Origin: Pseudofabraea citricarpa
Taxonomy: Eukaryota > Ascomycota > Leotiomycetes > Helotiales > Dermateaceae
NCBI GenBank assembly: GCA_029641185.1
Contig: JAPWGK010000012.1
Coordinates: 1,054,001-1,118,000 of the forward strand
DNA length: 64,000 nucleotides
Direction of reading: 5' to 3'
How positions within the stretch are numbered: the stretch's first letter is position 1; every line of letters starts with the position of its first letter. The notes below the pieces were generated by a model. It saw only the letters and a program-made list of their open reading frames with translations. It made no database searches and was not told where the DNA came from. A program made the position numbers and the translations under genes. Shown in pieces: positions 44,801 through 57,094 of this stretch.

Positions 44801-45285
44801 AGCAGGGCATAATGACCGCAGATCAAACTTCTTAAATTATCAGGCCAGTCTATACAGGGAGGAGCGTGCTTTGAGAATGGACCACAGAGTCGAAGAATAG
44901 CAACTTTTGCAAGTCTTGACTGGTCCATCTCGACCACCGCATTGACAAAATGCTTGGATTCCATCAGCTGGGAGTCTACCAAGATGGACCTGTTTCTGCA
45001 CCCAACTTACAGTCGTTCCAATTGTGACACTCGCAACATCTTCAGGGGAGATTTTTGCATCTTCAAACATAGTTGTAATGGCAGTGTTAATGCCTAAGCT
45101 TGGATTCTTTGTTGTTGGCGCCTTGTGCCATGCCAAAATACCACGGCCATCCTCAGATGATCGTAAAGGATCAAGAATGACCCCATCTGTATTGGTTCTA
45201 GCAACCATCAGTAGATGAACACACACCAGAGGCTCAAAACATACCCACCAACATCAACACCAATCCTCAAATATCGTCGGGCCAT
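41847..45285 (-). CDS. Hydantoinase/oxoprolinase-DUF917 fusion protein
   Basis: Ten exons: 45285..45245, 45197..45011, 44952..44784, 44713..44234, 44183..44069, 44023..43465, 43411..42707, 42653..42548, 42494..42151, 42098..41847; about 985 residues. The N-terminal half is Hydant_A_N plus Hydantoinase_A: IGVDVGGTNTDGV (phosphate-binding P-loop of the ASKHA fold), VTIGTTHFVNAVVE, the FSSGPTNSMRGAAF block, VVDIGGTTTDVGLL and ESIGLGGGS-like SIGLGGGS. The C-terminal half, from about residue 620, is DUF917: ILGTGGGGSPY, GCGGGSGSPTVG, ALEIGGGNGL, DGDWMGRAYP, DGNGNVVSMTKA, WRIGRAVAKAR. This fusion resembles ATP-dependent hydantoinase/oxoprolinase enzymes that open cyclic amides. The substrate is unknown. 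Divergent from an NCS1 permease. Confidence 0.9.
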
Positions 45286-46061
45286 TTTTGTAGAGGATGC
45301 TTTTTGCCGTGCTTCTACTTCGAAAATGAAAATCTCGATGTCCTTATTCTTAGCCTCATATCTATGGATCTGTATTTCCAAATCCCACTTCTGACGGCTT
45401 CCGAACAGACATAGGAAGCAGCTTGGAGGTCAAATGTTGATTGCAAGTAACGTGACCCCTTGTATTACCATGCCGCGGCGCATAAAGTGTGGTGGCTGGC
45501 TGGCGGCATCCCTTATCAGCGACGGCAAACAGCAAGAACAACCACGGTACACATCTGCAAATCAATAAGAATTGGGACCCGAGAAGAACATTAGCACGGA
45601 GAAGCGCCGGCTAGTCTGGCTACGGTCCAAGTATGGCGTTTTACCCTTGAGATATCGCACCGCATCATGGACTGACAAGCAACAGAGCCACAAGGACTTG
45701 CCCGACACCCCATTCTAGCATTCTCCAAATCGAACGGGGTCCACAAAAGCTGGGAGGTATACTTTCTGCAATTCATCATCATTGGCCAGAAGTATTGCCA
45801 AAGATCAATGGATTGAGATCGTCATGGTCCACTTTGGTGGAAATGACAATCTCTGGTGTACCTAAGAGCAATACCTTATCTGTTCCTTGCCTATCTTGAA
45901 CATCTTGGCCGATCAATCGCCTCTACCGATGGTATCAAAAGTCGCACTTGGATGGATTTATCGTTGTTGATCTAGTGGCTGTCAGAATTACTTTAAGAAC
46001 TGTTTCCCAATTCCGTCCTCGTTGACGTCCAAGGAAGTATATTTCCTTCCTCCGCTCCAAA
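45286..46061. other. Bidirectional promoter of hydantoinase and NCS1 permease genes
   Basis: 776 bp with TTATC (GATAA reverse complement) at 45513-45517, 45876-45880 and 45958-45962. Three sites in 776 bp is only modestly above chance (about 1.5), so GATA-factor control is possible but weaker than at the thymine pair. No gene seen. Confidence 0.45.
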
Positions 46062-47989
46062 ATGGCTTCGGTTCGCTTAAGAACAGTGAAGAACAAGCTG
46101 AAGCTGAAGGGCGATGAAGCTCAGCATGAGCAAACCGACTCGTGGAGTAACCGGGATCTCATCCCTCTTCCACCTGCGAGGAGAACTTGGGGCGCATTTC
46201 ATTATTTTGGTTACTGGGCAATCTCGTCTCTAAACGTCTCTAACTGGCAGACCCCGAACACCTTTCTGAGTATGTCGAGATGATTCCAAGTGATTCAATG
46301 GTCGGCTAACACGTTACCAGCCGAGGGCCTTTCCGTCGGCCAAGCAATGGCAGTGATCGTTATTGCTCGAGCACTCATTGCTCTGTTTTCAACCACCATC
46401 GCTTGGTGTGGACTGAAGTGGCATATTGGCTTCACAGTCCAGAACAGATTCACGTGGGGAATGCGAGGAAGTTACATCCCTCTGCTGCAACGCATCTTGC
46501 TGAACTTCATTTGGACCGCTGTACAATGCTGGAATGGCGGACGGCTTGTCGCTGTATGTGTCACAGCAATTTGGCCGTCTTTTGCTACGATCGAAAATAC
46601 CCTCCCGTCTAGCATGCCAACAACTACTTACCAGTTCGTGGGCTTTATCATATTTTGGACACTGTCCTTGCCATTTCTCTTCATCCGACCAGAAAAATTC
46701 AAGCTTCCCTTCCAAGTAATCTCGATATATTGTGGATTAGGAATGATGTCTATGAGTAGGGTTTACGTGTCTTTTCTAGGTACCATTCGCTAATTGGACT
46801 AGTGATTTGGTCTCTTGCAGTGGCTAAAGGCGTTGGCCCAGTCTTTACAACTGGGGAGAGTGTTCCAATTGGATCGCGATGGAACAGCTCATGGCTTATG
46901 ATGTCTGGTATTAACCAGATGATCGGAGGCATTGCTGCAGGTATCACAAACGGCTCGGATTTCTCCCGATACGCTAAAGGCCCTAAGAACTATATCGCTG
47001 GTTCTGTAGCATCCGTTTGGATTGTTGGTACTCTCGTCAGTTTCGTCGGTCTAGTTACTACAAGTGCTTGTCAAAAGATCTATGGCGAAATTTATTGGAA
47101 CCGTAAGCCGTATCACACTCTCTACTTCTAGCTTCGCGCTAACTTTAATCAAGCTCCCGATCTTCTCATGGTAATGATGGATTCTGGGCATGGCTCTTCA
47201 AAGTCACGAGCAGGCGTCTTCTTTCTGTCTGCTGGTTTTGCTCTTACAGCAATGTTTGAGAATATTTGTGGTAATGCTGTGGCTGGAGGTATTGATCTCG
47301 CTGGACTCTTCCCAAAGTACATCGATATCCGACGCGGAGCACTTATCACTTTTATTGCCTGCTGGGTCGTTCAACCATGGCAACTCATCAATCGAGCAGC
47401 CACTTTCATCACTGTCTTGTCTTCTTTCGCCGTCTTCCTTGCCCCACTCATCGGAATCATGGCCTGCGATTTCTTCGTGCTTCGACGACAGAAGATTCAA
47501 CTCAGTCATCTGTACCGTACTCATGACACAAACTACTGGTACTCCAACGGCATGAATTGGCGAGCCGTTCCAGCCTGGCTCTGTGGGTGGGCGCCCACAG
47601 TTGGAGGTCTCATTGTGACAGTCCGCAAAAACACGAGCGCTCCTCGAGTTTTGTTCCAACTTTATTATATGGCTTTCTTCATTGGTAAGTTCTAAGTCTT
47701 CTCTGATGCTACATGAACAATATCTAACAATAATCAAGGGTTCTTTCTCAGTGCCACTCTATTCTATATTACCATGAAGCTCTTCCCCGTTCAAGGTCTG
47801 GCCGAGTATGATGATGTCGATTACTATGGTGCCTTTACAGCCAAGGAAGCTGCAAAGCTGGGTATTGCACAACCTAACCAATCCGATGCTTCACTTGAGG
47901 GTATTGAGGGTATTGAACAGGCGAGGCAGTTGCAAGCGGGGGAAAAGGGTCCAAAGACGGATTACATTGTGGCTGATGGTGCTTACTGA
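46062..47989 (+). CDS. NCS1-family permease (uracil/allantoin/hydantoin type)
   Basis: Five exons: 46062..46269, 46321..46755, 46821..47102, 47154..47684, 47739..47989; 568 residues. It belongs to the nucleobase-cation-symport-1 family, 12 TM, which imports uracil, allantoin, hydantoin, thiamine or similar rings with a proton. Marks are the N-terminal SWSNRDLIPLPPARRTWG, FGYWAISSLNVSNW in TM1, RFTWGMRGSYIPLLQR, NGSDFSRYAK in the central loop, and a C-terminal QGLAEYDDVDYYGAFT. Introns restore frame throughout. The divergent neighbour hydantoinase-DUF917 suggests the two act on the same cyclic-amide substrate, as inference. Confidence 0.9.
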
Positions 47990-48318
47990 GGTTAATCGTT
48001 TAATCACCGAGCGATTCGCCATAGCAGAGAGAGATGAACTCTTTCTCGCAGCTGTTAGGACTGCTAATCTTATAATTCCTTAATGATTTGAGTTTCCTTC
48101 TCGTGCATCTTGGCCCTACCTCCCAGATACTTGATTAATTTTCTGCCGAATTGTTTTCATAGGATCTCATCTCACGAAACATAGTATTCAAACCCCGCCT
48201 TAGAGTTCTGGACTGTGAACAATCATGAAAGTAGCCGGAACCGAGCAACTAACATTGGGAATAAATACAAAAAAAATGTAAACATATTTGTCTTTCTCTG
48301 CTACTGTCTGTACTGTGT
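47990..48318. other. Convergent intergenic spacer
   Basis: 329 bp between converging 3' ends. Nothing else seen. Confidence 0.5.
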
Positions 48319-50124
48319 CTAATCTGCTGTTGCCTTGATTTTTTCAGTGCCTGCTTCTTCTTGTATATTTTCCCTACGACTAGACATAACCTTCCGAAAT
48401 TGCAAAGTTCCCAGTCCTGGATCAGAAGTTGGATGTGTGTGGTCTTTCATAGGCTGTTTCCCAATCGAACTTCTTATACGCTCTGCCTTCCTCCATCTCT
48501 TGGCCTCCAATCTCGTCATCGTGAAAGGCTGCTGTTCCAATCTCCGCAGCCTGTCCTTTCCATTTATGTGCAAGGTCTTTTGAGATCGGTGGATGAATCG
48601 AGAAGCCTCATCCGCATCTGCTCGAATATTTCGAATCTGGTCCGTGATTTCGTCAACCGTTTTTAGGAATTGCTCATTTACCGGACACGGAATTCCCATT
48701 TTCCTACCCCAGTTTACAATCCAGCCATTGACACATTCCAAGTCGGTTCTCTTTCCATACAGGACGAACAGGACCGACGGGTTTAGATGCCGTCGGTATT
48801 CATCACTGTCTTTGAAACTTGGCTTGCTGCGATCTCTTAAATACAACTGGTAACGTGTCATGCTAAGATGGGGCATGAAGGTCCGGCATACAGTGATGGC
48901 CTCACGAAGAAAGGCATTGGCCTCTCTCCATCGCTCTTCGCCACCTTCGCCCCTGAATAAACTGTCCATTCTCAGATGATACTTTATGGACAGAGGTACG
49001 ACTACAGAAGACATAATTAGTCCTCGTACGCGCACGCGCACAATTTCCTCTTGCGTGATCTGTCTCGCACGCAGCCTAGGTGATGCACAGAGTAATCTGA
49101 TCAGGTAGGTCGCCTGGCGCTTGCGCACCTTCAAATCTTGAGCCGAATCACTTCCTGGGTCGGCTTCCTGTGCCAAGGGCCCAATTACCATCTCGCCACC
49201 GTCCCGAAATAGCGTCGAGAAAGGGTTTCCGTTATATATTTTCGCGTGCATCAACGGCTCTGGACGATCCTCGATGTCTGTGGGCCCCCTCGCGCCAGGC
49301 TCTCTGTAATTGTGTCTGCACAATGCCACATAATAGCTGGGCCGGGTTTTGATATCGGGAAAGACCTCCTTGCTGAGCTTCTCCAGGATGCCCAACCCGT
49401 GCCCAACGAGCACAATCGTCGAGTCTCGGCATAGCCTGTGCTTGATCCTCTGTATTTGATCCAGCCACATGGTGATGTTTCCCGTAATAATCAGATTCTT
49501 GATGGGAGGGAAGAGAATCTGGTTCACATACATCACGCCAACGCCTTTGGATTTCCCACTCCGTTGCTTGGCGTCCGAGTATCGCAAAACTGTCTTTTTA
49601 CGACGTCTTCCAGTGCCCACGCCCAAGACTGGCAGTTGCTGGCGAATTGACTGCTCTACCAAGTTACCTGCACTCGCCCCGTGAACTTCGCTTTGGGTCG
49701 GTCCAGGCCTACGCGAACCCTCCTGCTCAACCTCAAAGTTATCCGGCAGGAAGAAGTCGCGGATGCGGTAGTACTTAATTTTTCCTACGGGGTTCTTATG
49801 AGGTCCTGGCTTACCATTCACCTCGATATCAAACCCACCCACGACATGGGAGATGTGATTGCAAATGATCTCGATCTCAAAGTTGGCCTCTTGGAAACTG
49901 ATCAATCGTTTGTTGTCACCGCTTAGATATGTCACCGGAGGTTGTTCCGGCAGTGATCTGAGCGAGTGGCCTATCAGCCGACCAACATTTCCAAGACCTA
50001 TAATGTATACACGCCTCTCATCGTCCTCGTTGAACGGCCGAGGTATGGCAGTCGAAGCATGACGTCGAGAATGATATGACGCTCGTGTGAAGATGGACGA
50101 GCCCCGCATTGCTAGGCTATTCAT
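48319..50124 (-). CDS. ApbA/PanE ketopantoate-reductase-like protein, probably mitochondrial
   Basis: Single exon, 601 residues, twice the length of bacterial PanE. The first 30 residues are Arg/Ser/His-rich without acids, consistent with a mitochondrial presequence. A Rossmann motif IIGLGNVGR lies at about residues 41-49. ApbA_C appears to be near residues 380-490 (RGLIMSSVVVPLSI ... NGWIVNWGRKMGIPCPVNEQF). The central region carries LGVGTGRRRKKTVL and VLVGHGLGILEKL and a variable insert. Similar fungal proteins include mitochondrial translational activators and orphan reductases, so a true pantothenate-synthesis role is uncertain. The start at 50124 is the first ATG and gives the presequence. 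Confidence 0.8.
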   Translation of the reverse strand: MNSLAMRGSSIFTRASYHSRRHASTAIPRPFNEDDERRVYIIGLGNVGRLIGHSLRSLPEQPPVTYLSGDNKRLISFQEANFEIEIICNHISHVVGGFDIEVNGKPGPHKNPVGKIKYYRIRDFFLPDNFEVEQEGSRRPGPTQSEVHGASAGNLVEQSIRQQLPVLGVGTGRRRKKTVLRYSDAKQRSGKSKGVGVMYVNQILFPPIKNLIITGNITMWLDQIQRIKHRLCRDSTIVLVGHGLGILEKLSKEVFPDIKTRPSYYVALCRHNYREPGARGPTDIEDRPEPLMHAKIYNGNPFSTLFRDGGEMVIGPLAQEADPGSDSAQDLKVRKRQATYLIRLLCASPRLRARQITQEEIVRVRVRGLIMSSVVVPLSIKYHLRMDSLFRGEGGEERWREANAFLREAITVCRTFMPHLSMTRYQLYLRDRSKPSFKDSDEYRRHLNPSVLFVLYGKRTDLECVNGWIVNWGRKMGIPCPVNEQFLKTVDEITDQIRNIRADADEASRFIHRSQKTLHINGKDRLRRLEQQPFTMTRLEAKRWRKAERIRSSIGKQPMKDHTHPTSDPGLGTLQFRKVMSSRRENIQEEAGTEKIKATAD

Positions 50125-51482
50125 TTTTTCAGACTGTCAAACGAGGAAAGCGGGAGAAACAAGGACGAGAGTGAGCGAGGATTCTCTGAGAACCATCAAG
50201 TTTGACCCAGCATGAACTGCGATGGATGAAGAAGAATTATTCCTCAGCGTGAAAACCAATTCTCTAGAGGAGGTTGGAGGTGAAATCAGCCTTGTTTCTG
50301 TGTTACTGAAATTCGGGAGCTTTGCCAGAAATGGAACTTGTCGCTCAAACAAACGGAATGCAGCTTAAGCGAGGTGATACAAGAATATCTATCCAACACA
50401 AACATCTCTCAATCGGAAATATGCATTGGCCCTAGAACCTCCGTTCATGTTCTTTTTTACGAATATGATTCGTTGCTATGGGATAAATGCACCAAGGAGC
50501 GGGCCGGGCTACAGAACTAAGAACGGTCATTGTATAGCGATATGTTTCGTCTCGCTTGTAGCGTCTCCGAGCCAATGACATGAAGCGTTCAGCCTTGGAT
50601 TAAGCAATACTTGATATTGCTATTAGCTCATTGTTGAAGAGATTTTCGGTTTGGCCTAGGATTCTCTGTCAATAATCGCTACAAAACCCGTGAGCCGTGA
50701 GCAACTCGGGAGTTTATTTAACGGGAGATATCAGTTCAGCCCCGGTCAACTTACTATGCCTTTTTTCTTCTTCTTTTTTTCTCGTAATACCACCTCCCAC
50801 ATCTATCTCCCATGATTTCTACCTACTTTCATCCGGCCATGCCGATTTTTCAACCAAGACACCAAGTAATATTTAAAGGATCAACGAGGCTTTTATAGGC
50901 TATAGTAAGGCGTGATCCAGGAATCGAAGACGTAATACCCGTTTTGTAGCGAAAAGTTCCATGTCATCGGGTGGTATTTGTCTCTTGAAAACATCTGTTA
51001 CATATAGCCAGTCAACACACGATTGGTCAAGTCAGCAAACCCAACGTGTCCAAGGAGCCTGTTTCGGGAAATTGGCTCTCTCGGAGTTAAGTCTATTTAG
51101 TACAGAGCACATCGAAACAGCCAGCTCGATTGGAGACGAATCTTTACTAAGCCGTTCCTCCTCGTCAGCTCCTCTCAGCCTCGACAAATCTAGCGAGAGT
51201 AACCGTCTTACATAGCCGCAACGGCCTTCTCGCTACGCAGCCTGACTGCTATATATGACGGTAATCGATTGCCGATTTGGTTATACGAGATGGCGAATAT
51301 GGAAGGGTGTCTGTAAGCTGGTGTCCTTAAAGAAGGGAAGGGAGCGATGAGGGTCGAGAGGGTATATATATCAGCCTCTTTGTATTACAAGTCCCCTGTC
51401 ACCCTTTTTTTAAACTCCAAAGCTACTCCGCCATCATCACTCATTCATTTCAAATTATACAGAGCAGAACATAATTTCTGAA
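50125..51482. other. 1.36-kb divergent intergenic spacer
   Basis: Separates the reductase-like gene from the MFS exporter. TATATATA at 51363-51370, about 115 bp before the exporter ATG, is the best promoter element. An ATG frame of 84 codons at 50961-51215 has no domain and is likely leader or noise. No repeat seen. Confidence 0.5.
51363..51370 (+). promoter_or_regulatory. Candidate TATA box for the MFS exporter
   Basis: TATATATA followed by a CT-rich run and ATG at 51483. Confidence 0.45.
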
Positions 51483-53618
51483 ATGTCGACAATAGCGCAG
51501 ATGGCTCGTGGGTCGGAGATGTCACTTCCTCCTCCAGCTAAGCTAAGCGACAAGGGCGCCGACGACGACAGGGCCGAAAAAGAAGAGAACCCAGCCATCA
51601 CGACCGTATTAACGACCGAAGTGAGGAGGGATACAAGTTCTGATTCCGAAGAGGAGAGCCGGCCGCTAGTTAGGAGACATTCAAGAACCCAGCTAACCAT
51701 CATCGTCGCCTCACTCTACGTAAGCGTCACTCACTTCAAACCGACTGGCAAATCCACCAGCTAACCAGCACGCATACAGTTCAGCGTCTTTCTTGCAGCA
51801 TTAGATTCGGTAGCTTCTCCCACCTTCCAAAATCCTCAAGACATGAATAACCAAAAACCCTCTCTAGACAATCACGACCACAGCGCTCCCAACGATAACG
51901 CAGCACTTCGGCTCCTCTGCCGGCTATACGTGGATCGGGTCGGCATATCTCCTCGGCATGGCAGCATCGACGCCCTCCTGGGGAAAGGTCTCGGATATCT
52001 GGGGCCGCAGACCCATCATGCTCTGTTCCGTAGCCGTCTTCCTGCTCGGGTCGCTGCTCTGCGGTGTTGCTGCCAGCATGGCGATGTTGATTATCGGACG
52101 TGCCGTGCAGGGCGTAGGTGCAGGTGGCATCTTGACGCTGGTCAATATCTGCCAGGGCGACTTGTTTAGCATGAAGTGAGTGAAGGCCAGAAATCCCTTC
52201 CTCGGAAGAAGAAGAAAGAGCCAAAGGATCATTGATTAATTGGTTGATGTGGAACACAGAACGAGGGTTCTCGTCTTTGCTTCGGAGTCTCTGATCTGGG
52301 CTGCCGCGGCCGCTTTGGGACCTCTGCTCGGTGGGGCTTTCTCGGAACTAGTCTCGTGGAGATGGTGCTTCTACATAAACTGTAAGTATGGGTCCTTGTC
52401 GGATTTCATCTCGAGACTGTGAGTGGTGGATCTGATGAGGTGAAATAGTACCGGCGGGAGGTTTGGCATTCGTCCTCCTCATGTTCTTCCTGACACTCGA
52501 TACACCATCGACGCCCTTGCTCGCAGGGCTGAGAGCCGTCGACTGGATCGGCAGCCTCACGATAGTCGGAGCGACCATTTCGATATTGCTCGGTCTTGAA
52601 TTCGGCGGAGTCATCTTCGCGTGGGACTCAGCCAGAGTTCTGTGCCTCATCATCTTCGGCTTCGTCATGGTCGGCCTGTTCCTCTACAACGAAGCAAAGC
52701 TCGCGCGCTACCCCATCATGCCGCTGCATCTCTTTCGAGAAAAGAGCAACGTGGCTGCGTTGGGCGTCGGGTTCTTTCACAGCTTGGTACGTCAAGCCCC
52801 CGTGCCTACACCTTCCCCCCTATTTTTTCTTTCATCGCCTCGCTTAACCAACCACACCCCCCCTGACCCATTAGACATACCTCTCGGCATCCTACTACAT
52901 GCCACTATACACACAAGCTGTGCGAGGCTACACGCCACTCGAGTCCGGGATCTCGCTCCTGCCATTCGCAATCGCGCTCCCGATCAGCGCCGCCGCGACG
53001 GGTGTCACGATCCAAAATACCGGCCGGTACGTCGAGCTGATCTGGATCGGACTGAGTGTGATGACTCTCGGATTCGGGCTACTGATCTCTCTCACGGCCC
53101 AGTCAACAGATGCACAGATCATCGCGTTCCAGATCCTCGCCGGCGCTGGCTCGGGCATCGCGTACTCGTCGCCCCTCATAGCCCTGCAGACGCTCATCTC
53201 GCCGGACGACAACGCCACGGCGACTGCTACGTACGGCTTCCTGCGCTACCTCGCCACAGCCGTCTCTGTCGTCCTCGGAGGCGTCATCTTCCAGAACGAG
53301 ATGGAATCCCATGCGCCCTTGTTGCGAGAGGCTCTTGGTCCTGACGCAGCGAGCTTGTTCAGTGGCAGGGAAGCGGCCGCTAATGTGTTGATGATCAAGA
53401 CGCTCGACACCGAATCGCAGAAGGAGCTTGCGAAGTGGGCTTTTGCTACCAGTCTGAGGAGTATGTGGATCTTCTATACGTGCACCGGCGCTGCGGGGCT
53501 GCTGGTGAGTTTTTGGGTTAGGAAGAGAGTGCTTAGTGCGGTGTTTCAGGAGGTTAGAACGGGGTTGGAGAATGAGGAGTTGAAGAGGAAAGGTGGAAGG
53601 AGAGGGGTGCAAAGTTGA
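51483..53618 (+). CDS. MFS multidrug/toxin exporter-type transporter, DHA2 family (14 TM)
   Basis: Six exons: 51483..51719, 51780..51809, 51868..52175, 52260..52381, 52449..52786, 52875..53618; 592 residues. Exon 2 is 30 nt and encodes FSVFLAALDS, the start of TM1, after which TITTALPTI follows from exon 3; without it the TM1 signature is broken. TM2-3 loop motif GKVSDIWGRRP, TM4-5 IIGRAVQGVGAGGI and TM5 motif C ALGPLLGGAF are as in DHA2 drug:H+ antiporters. An acidic Ser/Glu-rich cytosolic N-terminus (about 70 residues) precedes TM1. There is no secondary-metabolite gene next to it, so the substrate is unknown. Confidence 0.9.
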
Positions 53619-54263
53619 AGCGCGATAGAGAGGAGTGCGTCTGGAGAGAAATTTAGTCAGTGACAAAAATACTGTGCAGTATTTTGGGCATAAAAGAACA
53701 GCATGAGAAGAAAATGAGACTGGCTGGGGTGAAACAAGAGCCAAGGGAATATATACAAGAGATGGGAATAATGCAAGTTTAGGCAAAGCAATTGTAAAGA
53801 GCTAGATACTGGCATTTAACAAAGGTCTATAATTGTATCAATAGGATCATTCAACTTATTCCTCGACTGAATATACTGCTATAGTTTGTGACCTCGATAA
53901 ATTGGTTACAACATTCTGATCAGCTAAACAGTTCTGACTTGACAAGAGTCACGACTTGTTTTAGGCATAACATCTCAGTGGTATAGAGCCTACTGAATTC
54001 TCATTATCATATTTGATCTTGAAACCTCGCTACTTACGGAGGATGTGGTGCTTTTAAACGACCAAATCAAAGCCACTGCTGCACTGAATCAGTCACTATT
54101 GTCAGTAAGCGAAAGCAGGTATCTTGCATAATATCTTCGCGACGGTGATCGCAGATCTTTGTAGATTCCCTATAATCAATCATATTCAAAAATTCGTTCC
54201 ATTGCGTGCGTGGTATCTAATGCTCTTAGGCCATAATCCATTTCTTGGTCATTTCTCATCTCT
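53619..54263. other. Convergent intergenic spacer
   Basis: 645 bp, A/T-rich, between converging 3' ends of the exporter and auxilin genes. No gene seen. Confidence 0.5.
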
Positions 54264-57094
54264 CTACATGCCATTATCGGCTTTAAACTTATCCCAACTT
54301 TCATTTAGTGTTGAGAATACCGTTGCGGCAATTAGCTTGACCTCGGTCGATGCATCTTGGGGCAGCTATATAAATTAGTACAAAGCACTCCAAGATCCAA
54401 GATCGTACGTACCTTATCAGGATGACACTTTCCAATTGCCTTCATGTAGGCAATCTTGACCTTTGAATTGATGACAAGCTCATGCATTCCAACTTTCTTC
54501 CAGCCGCTCTCCTCCCAGAGCACTTTATCCAAACTACCTAGCAAGGCACGAAGATTATCTCGCTTACCATCACGCCATTGACTGATCTTTGCATCTACGC
54601 TGTCAGCCAAGGCAAACTTTTCATCGTCTGCTTTCTCTGCTGCTGCGTTGGCTGCTCGTAACCTCTCAACCGCCTCACTATCCTTGCTTGGGCCTAAGTC
54701 TGACAGCGCAGATTTAGGTTTAGGTACTGGTCGAGGTCTGGGAGTGGCGTTGCGTGGAGTAGCAGCGGGCTTAGGTGCAAGGGCCTTTTCACATCGCTGG
54801 CGTCCTTGAATTGAAGTTGCACCCCCAACTCCTGCTTCCACAGCTTCTTGCCAAGCAGCGCCTGCATTTTTCCATTGCTCCATTTGCTCTAATGCTTCTG
54901 CCTTTCTCATAAGAGCCTTACCAAAGAACTCTTTCATGTCCTTCTTCTCTGCGCCTAAATCAATGACCTCGCCTTCGCCTCGAGATACACCAATAATGGC
55001 TATTGCTTTGTTGGCATCATCAACCGCTTCTTTCGGAATACCAGTCTTCAAACTTGTAAGAGCACGATTACAGAGTAAAATAATAGTGATTGGATGAGAT
55101 TGTGGAAGGCCAGATAGAGAGGATGTATATGACGTGTGCGCGGCAGCATAGTCGCCGCGCTTGAAATGAGTTGTACCAGCAAGTCGATGTTGATTTGAAT
55201 TTGCAAGAGCTATAGATGAGAGACTTGGTATTGATCGCTGGGGGGCTTTTGGCCGGGTAGGAATTGGAGTAGATGGTTTAGATGGCACAGGAGTCGACTT
55301 GGGCGTTGGCCGAGCCGGTGCCTGAGCCGGTCTCTGAGCCGGTCTTGACTGTGAAGGCGCCGAAGCAAAAAGAAGATCTGGTTCTGGTTCTTGCGTCTGA
55401 GGTTGCGGCTGTGGGGTCGCTTTCTTCCGCCGCGAAGGACTGACATACGCCTGAGCAGTCTGTTCTTCAAGAGCTTGCTTGCTTAGCCGTGATTTGGCAT
55501 CTAATGGTGTTGATGATCGAGCCTGTTGCCATCTTGGCGCTTGTGCTGGCCGCTCAGGGAGTGTGTTGGAAAATGCTGGAGATTGGTCTCGCGAAGAAGA
55601 GCTGGAGCTCGGCGTAAATCGAGGCTCGGGTGCTTTAGATTTTCTTGGAGCTGGCCTCGAACCGCCTTCTAACATCAAGGCCTCATCTGTAACTTCAGGC
55701 TCAAGCCGCGGCTTTTCATCTCGCCCTCGACCCGCCCCTCGTCTCTCCTGTGCCTCTCTTTCTGCTGCCTCGCGCATCCATTTTGGTTGACTAGGATCTG
55801 AGTCGTACTGAAATTCTGCAACAGCCTTTTGCACCTTTTTCTGTGACGTTTTCCATAAGGAGTTGGCGGTCTTGAACAAATTGCTGCCCACAGCAGCGGC
55901 AGTTTTTGAAAGATCAATATCTCCACTTGCAGGTGATCGATTATCATCCCTTCTCGGCTGTGACTGCGACCTCCCTTCTTCTCGCATCCAAGCCGGAGTG
56001 GCCTCTTTCTTTGCTCCGTTTCTAGGTCTCTCTCTTCGTTCCTCGTTGGAGGCCGTTCCATTGTTCCCACTAGGCTCCCGACTTTGTGACTTTGCCTTTG
56101 CCTGTCTATGTGCATCATTGAGCAACCAGCCAACGGCAGCTTGAATGTCAAGACCAGAACCACTCTCTGTCAGGGCACGTCTTGAATTCTCAGCCGAGAA
56201 TCCCATATCCACCAACTCATGGACAGCCTTATCCCAAGGGTCGTCTGATTCTGGTTCAGAGTCTGACTCTACCGGTGCTGGAGTAGCCTTGACTGGCTTC
56301 CTGATCTCCTCTACCGGTTTCCCCAAATCGCCCAAGAAATCATCGTCATCAGCGCTTGCCAAAGGAGCTGGCGCATTGTTTCGTGTATTCATTTGTCCCA
56401 ATCCAAACGGATCGTCATCGTCACCGAATCCTGCGCCCGATGATGTACCAGCCGGTTGTTCCCATGCTTGTGGATTACTTAAATCCACTTTGCTTACTGG
56501 CAATGCTGGAGTGCCTTGCCTACTTGCTGAATTCGAAGGAACTGGATAATTGCTTGAAGTATCAACTTTCGTATCTGCATTGAAGGCAGCAAACAAGTCT
56601 GCATCATCACCGCTGCCTATAACACTGATGCCATTAGCAGCTGGGGGTGAGGGTAGTCCGAAGGGCGAGGCTGTAGATGGTGTAGCCGTGCGTGACGTTA
56701 TCGGAGGGGTCCCCGCGAAGCCTTGTCCCTTGTTGCCCAAGCCATCCCAGAATTGGCCATTACCAAACTGCGATTCGTACTGTTTCTTCTTTTCTGCCTC
56801 TTGCTTCCTTTTCTCGAGCTGTAGCTTTTCCTGTTGTTGCTGTAAAGTCAGAGTCGCTGTCTTCGAGGACCCAAAGTTGACGAGATTTGAGAAGCTATCT
56901 GGCGTCCCAGATTTTGGAGGTGGTACGAATGCTTTTGGTTTGGCAGACGCCTGCGCAGAAAGAGGAGTACTGCGGCCTGAGTTTGCGGGTGAAGGAGTCG
57001 GTCGAAGGGTGGGATAGTAATTGCCAGTACCAGTAGGAGCTTTACTGGCATTGGAAGAGCTGGCAGACCAGTCTAGGCCATTGAGATCGTCCAT
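54264..57094 (-). CDS. swa2: Auxilin/Swa2 homologue: UBA, TPR and J-domain
   Basis: Exons 57094..54413 and 54365..54264 (intron GTACGT...TATATAG) give 927 residues. The N-terminus is disordered, with a Q/K/E-rich coiled coil near 80-100 and short DPF/FxDD-type acidic motifs (DDDPFGL, DDDDFLGDLG) that could bind clathrin or adaptors. A UBA domain lies at about 285-325 (HELVDMGF ... GWLLNDAH), TPR-like helices at about 630-780 and a C-terminal J-domain from about 840 with H-P-D-K at about 891-894. The second exon completes it: LPQDAPTEVKLIAATVFSTLN and ESWDKFKADNGM, the auxilin C-terminal signature. Swa2 recruits Hsc70 to uncoat clathrin vesicles. Confidence 0.93.
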
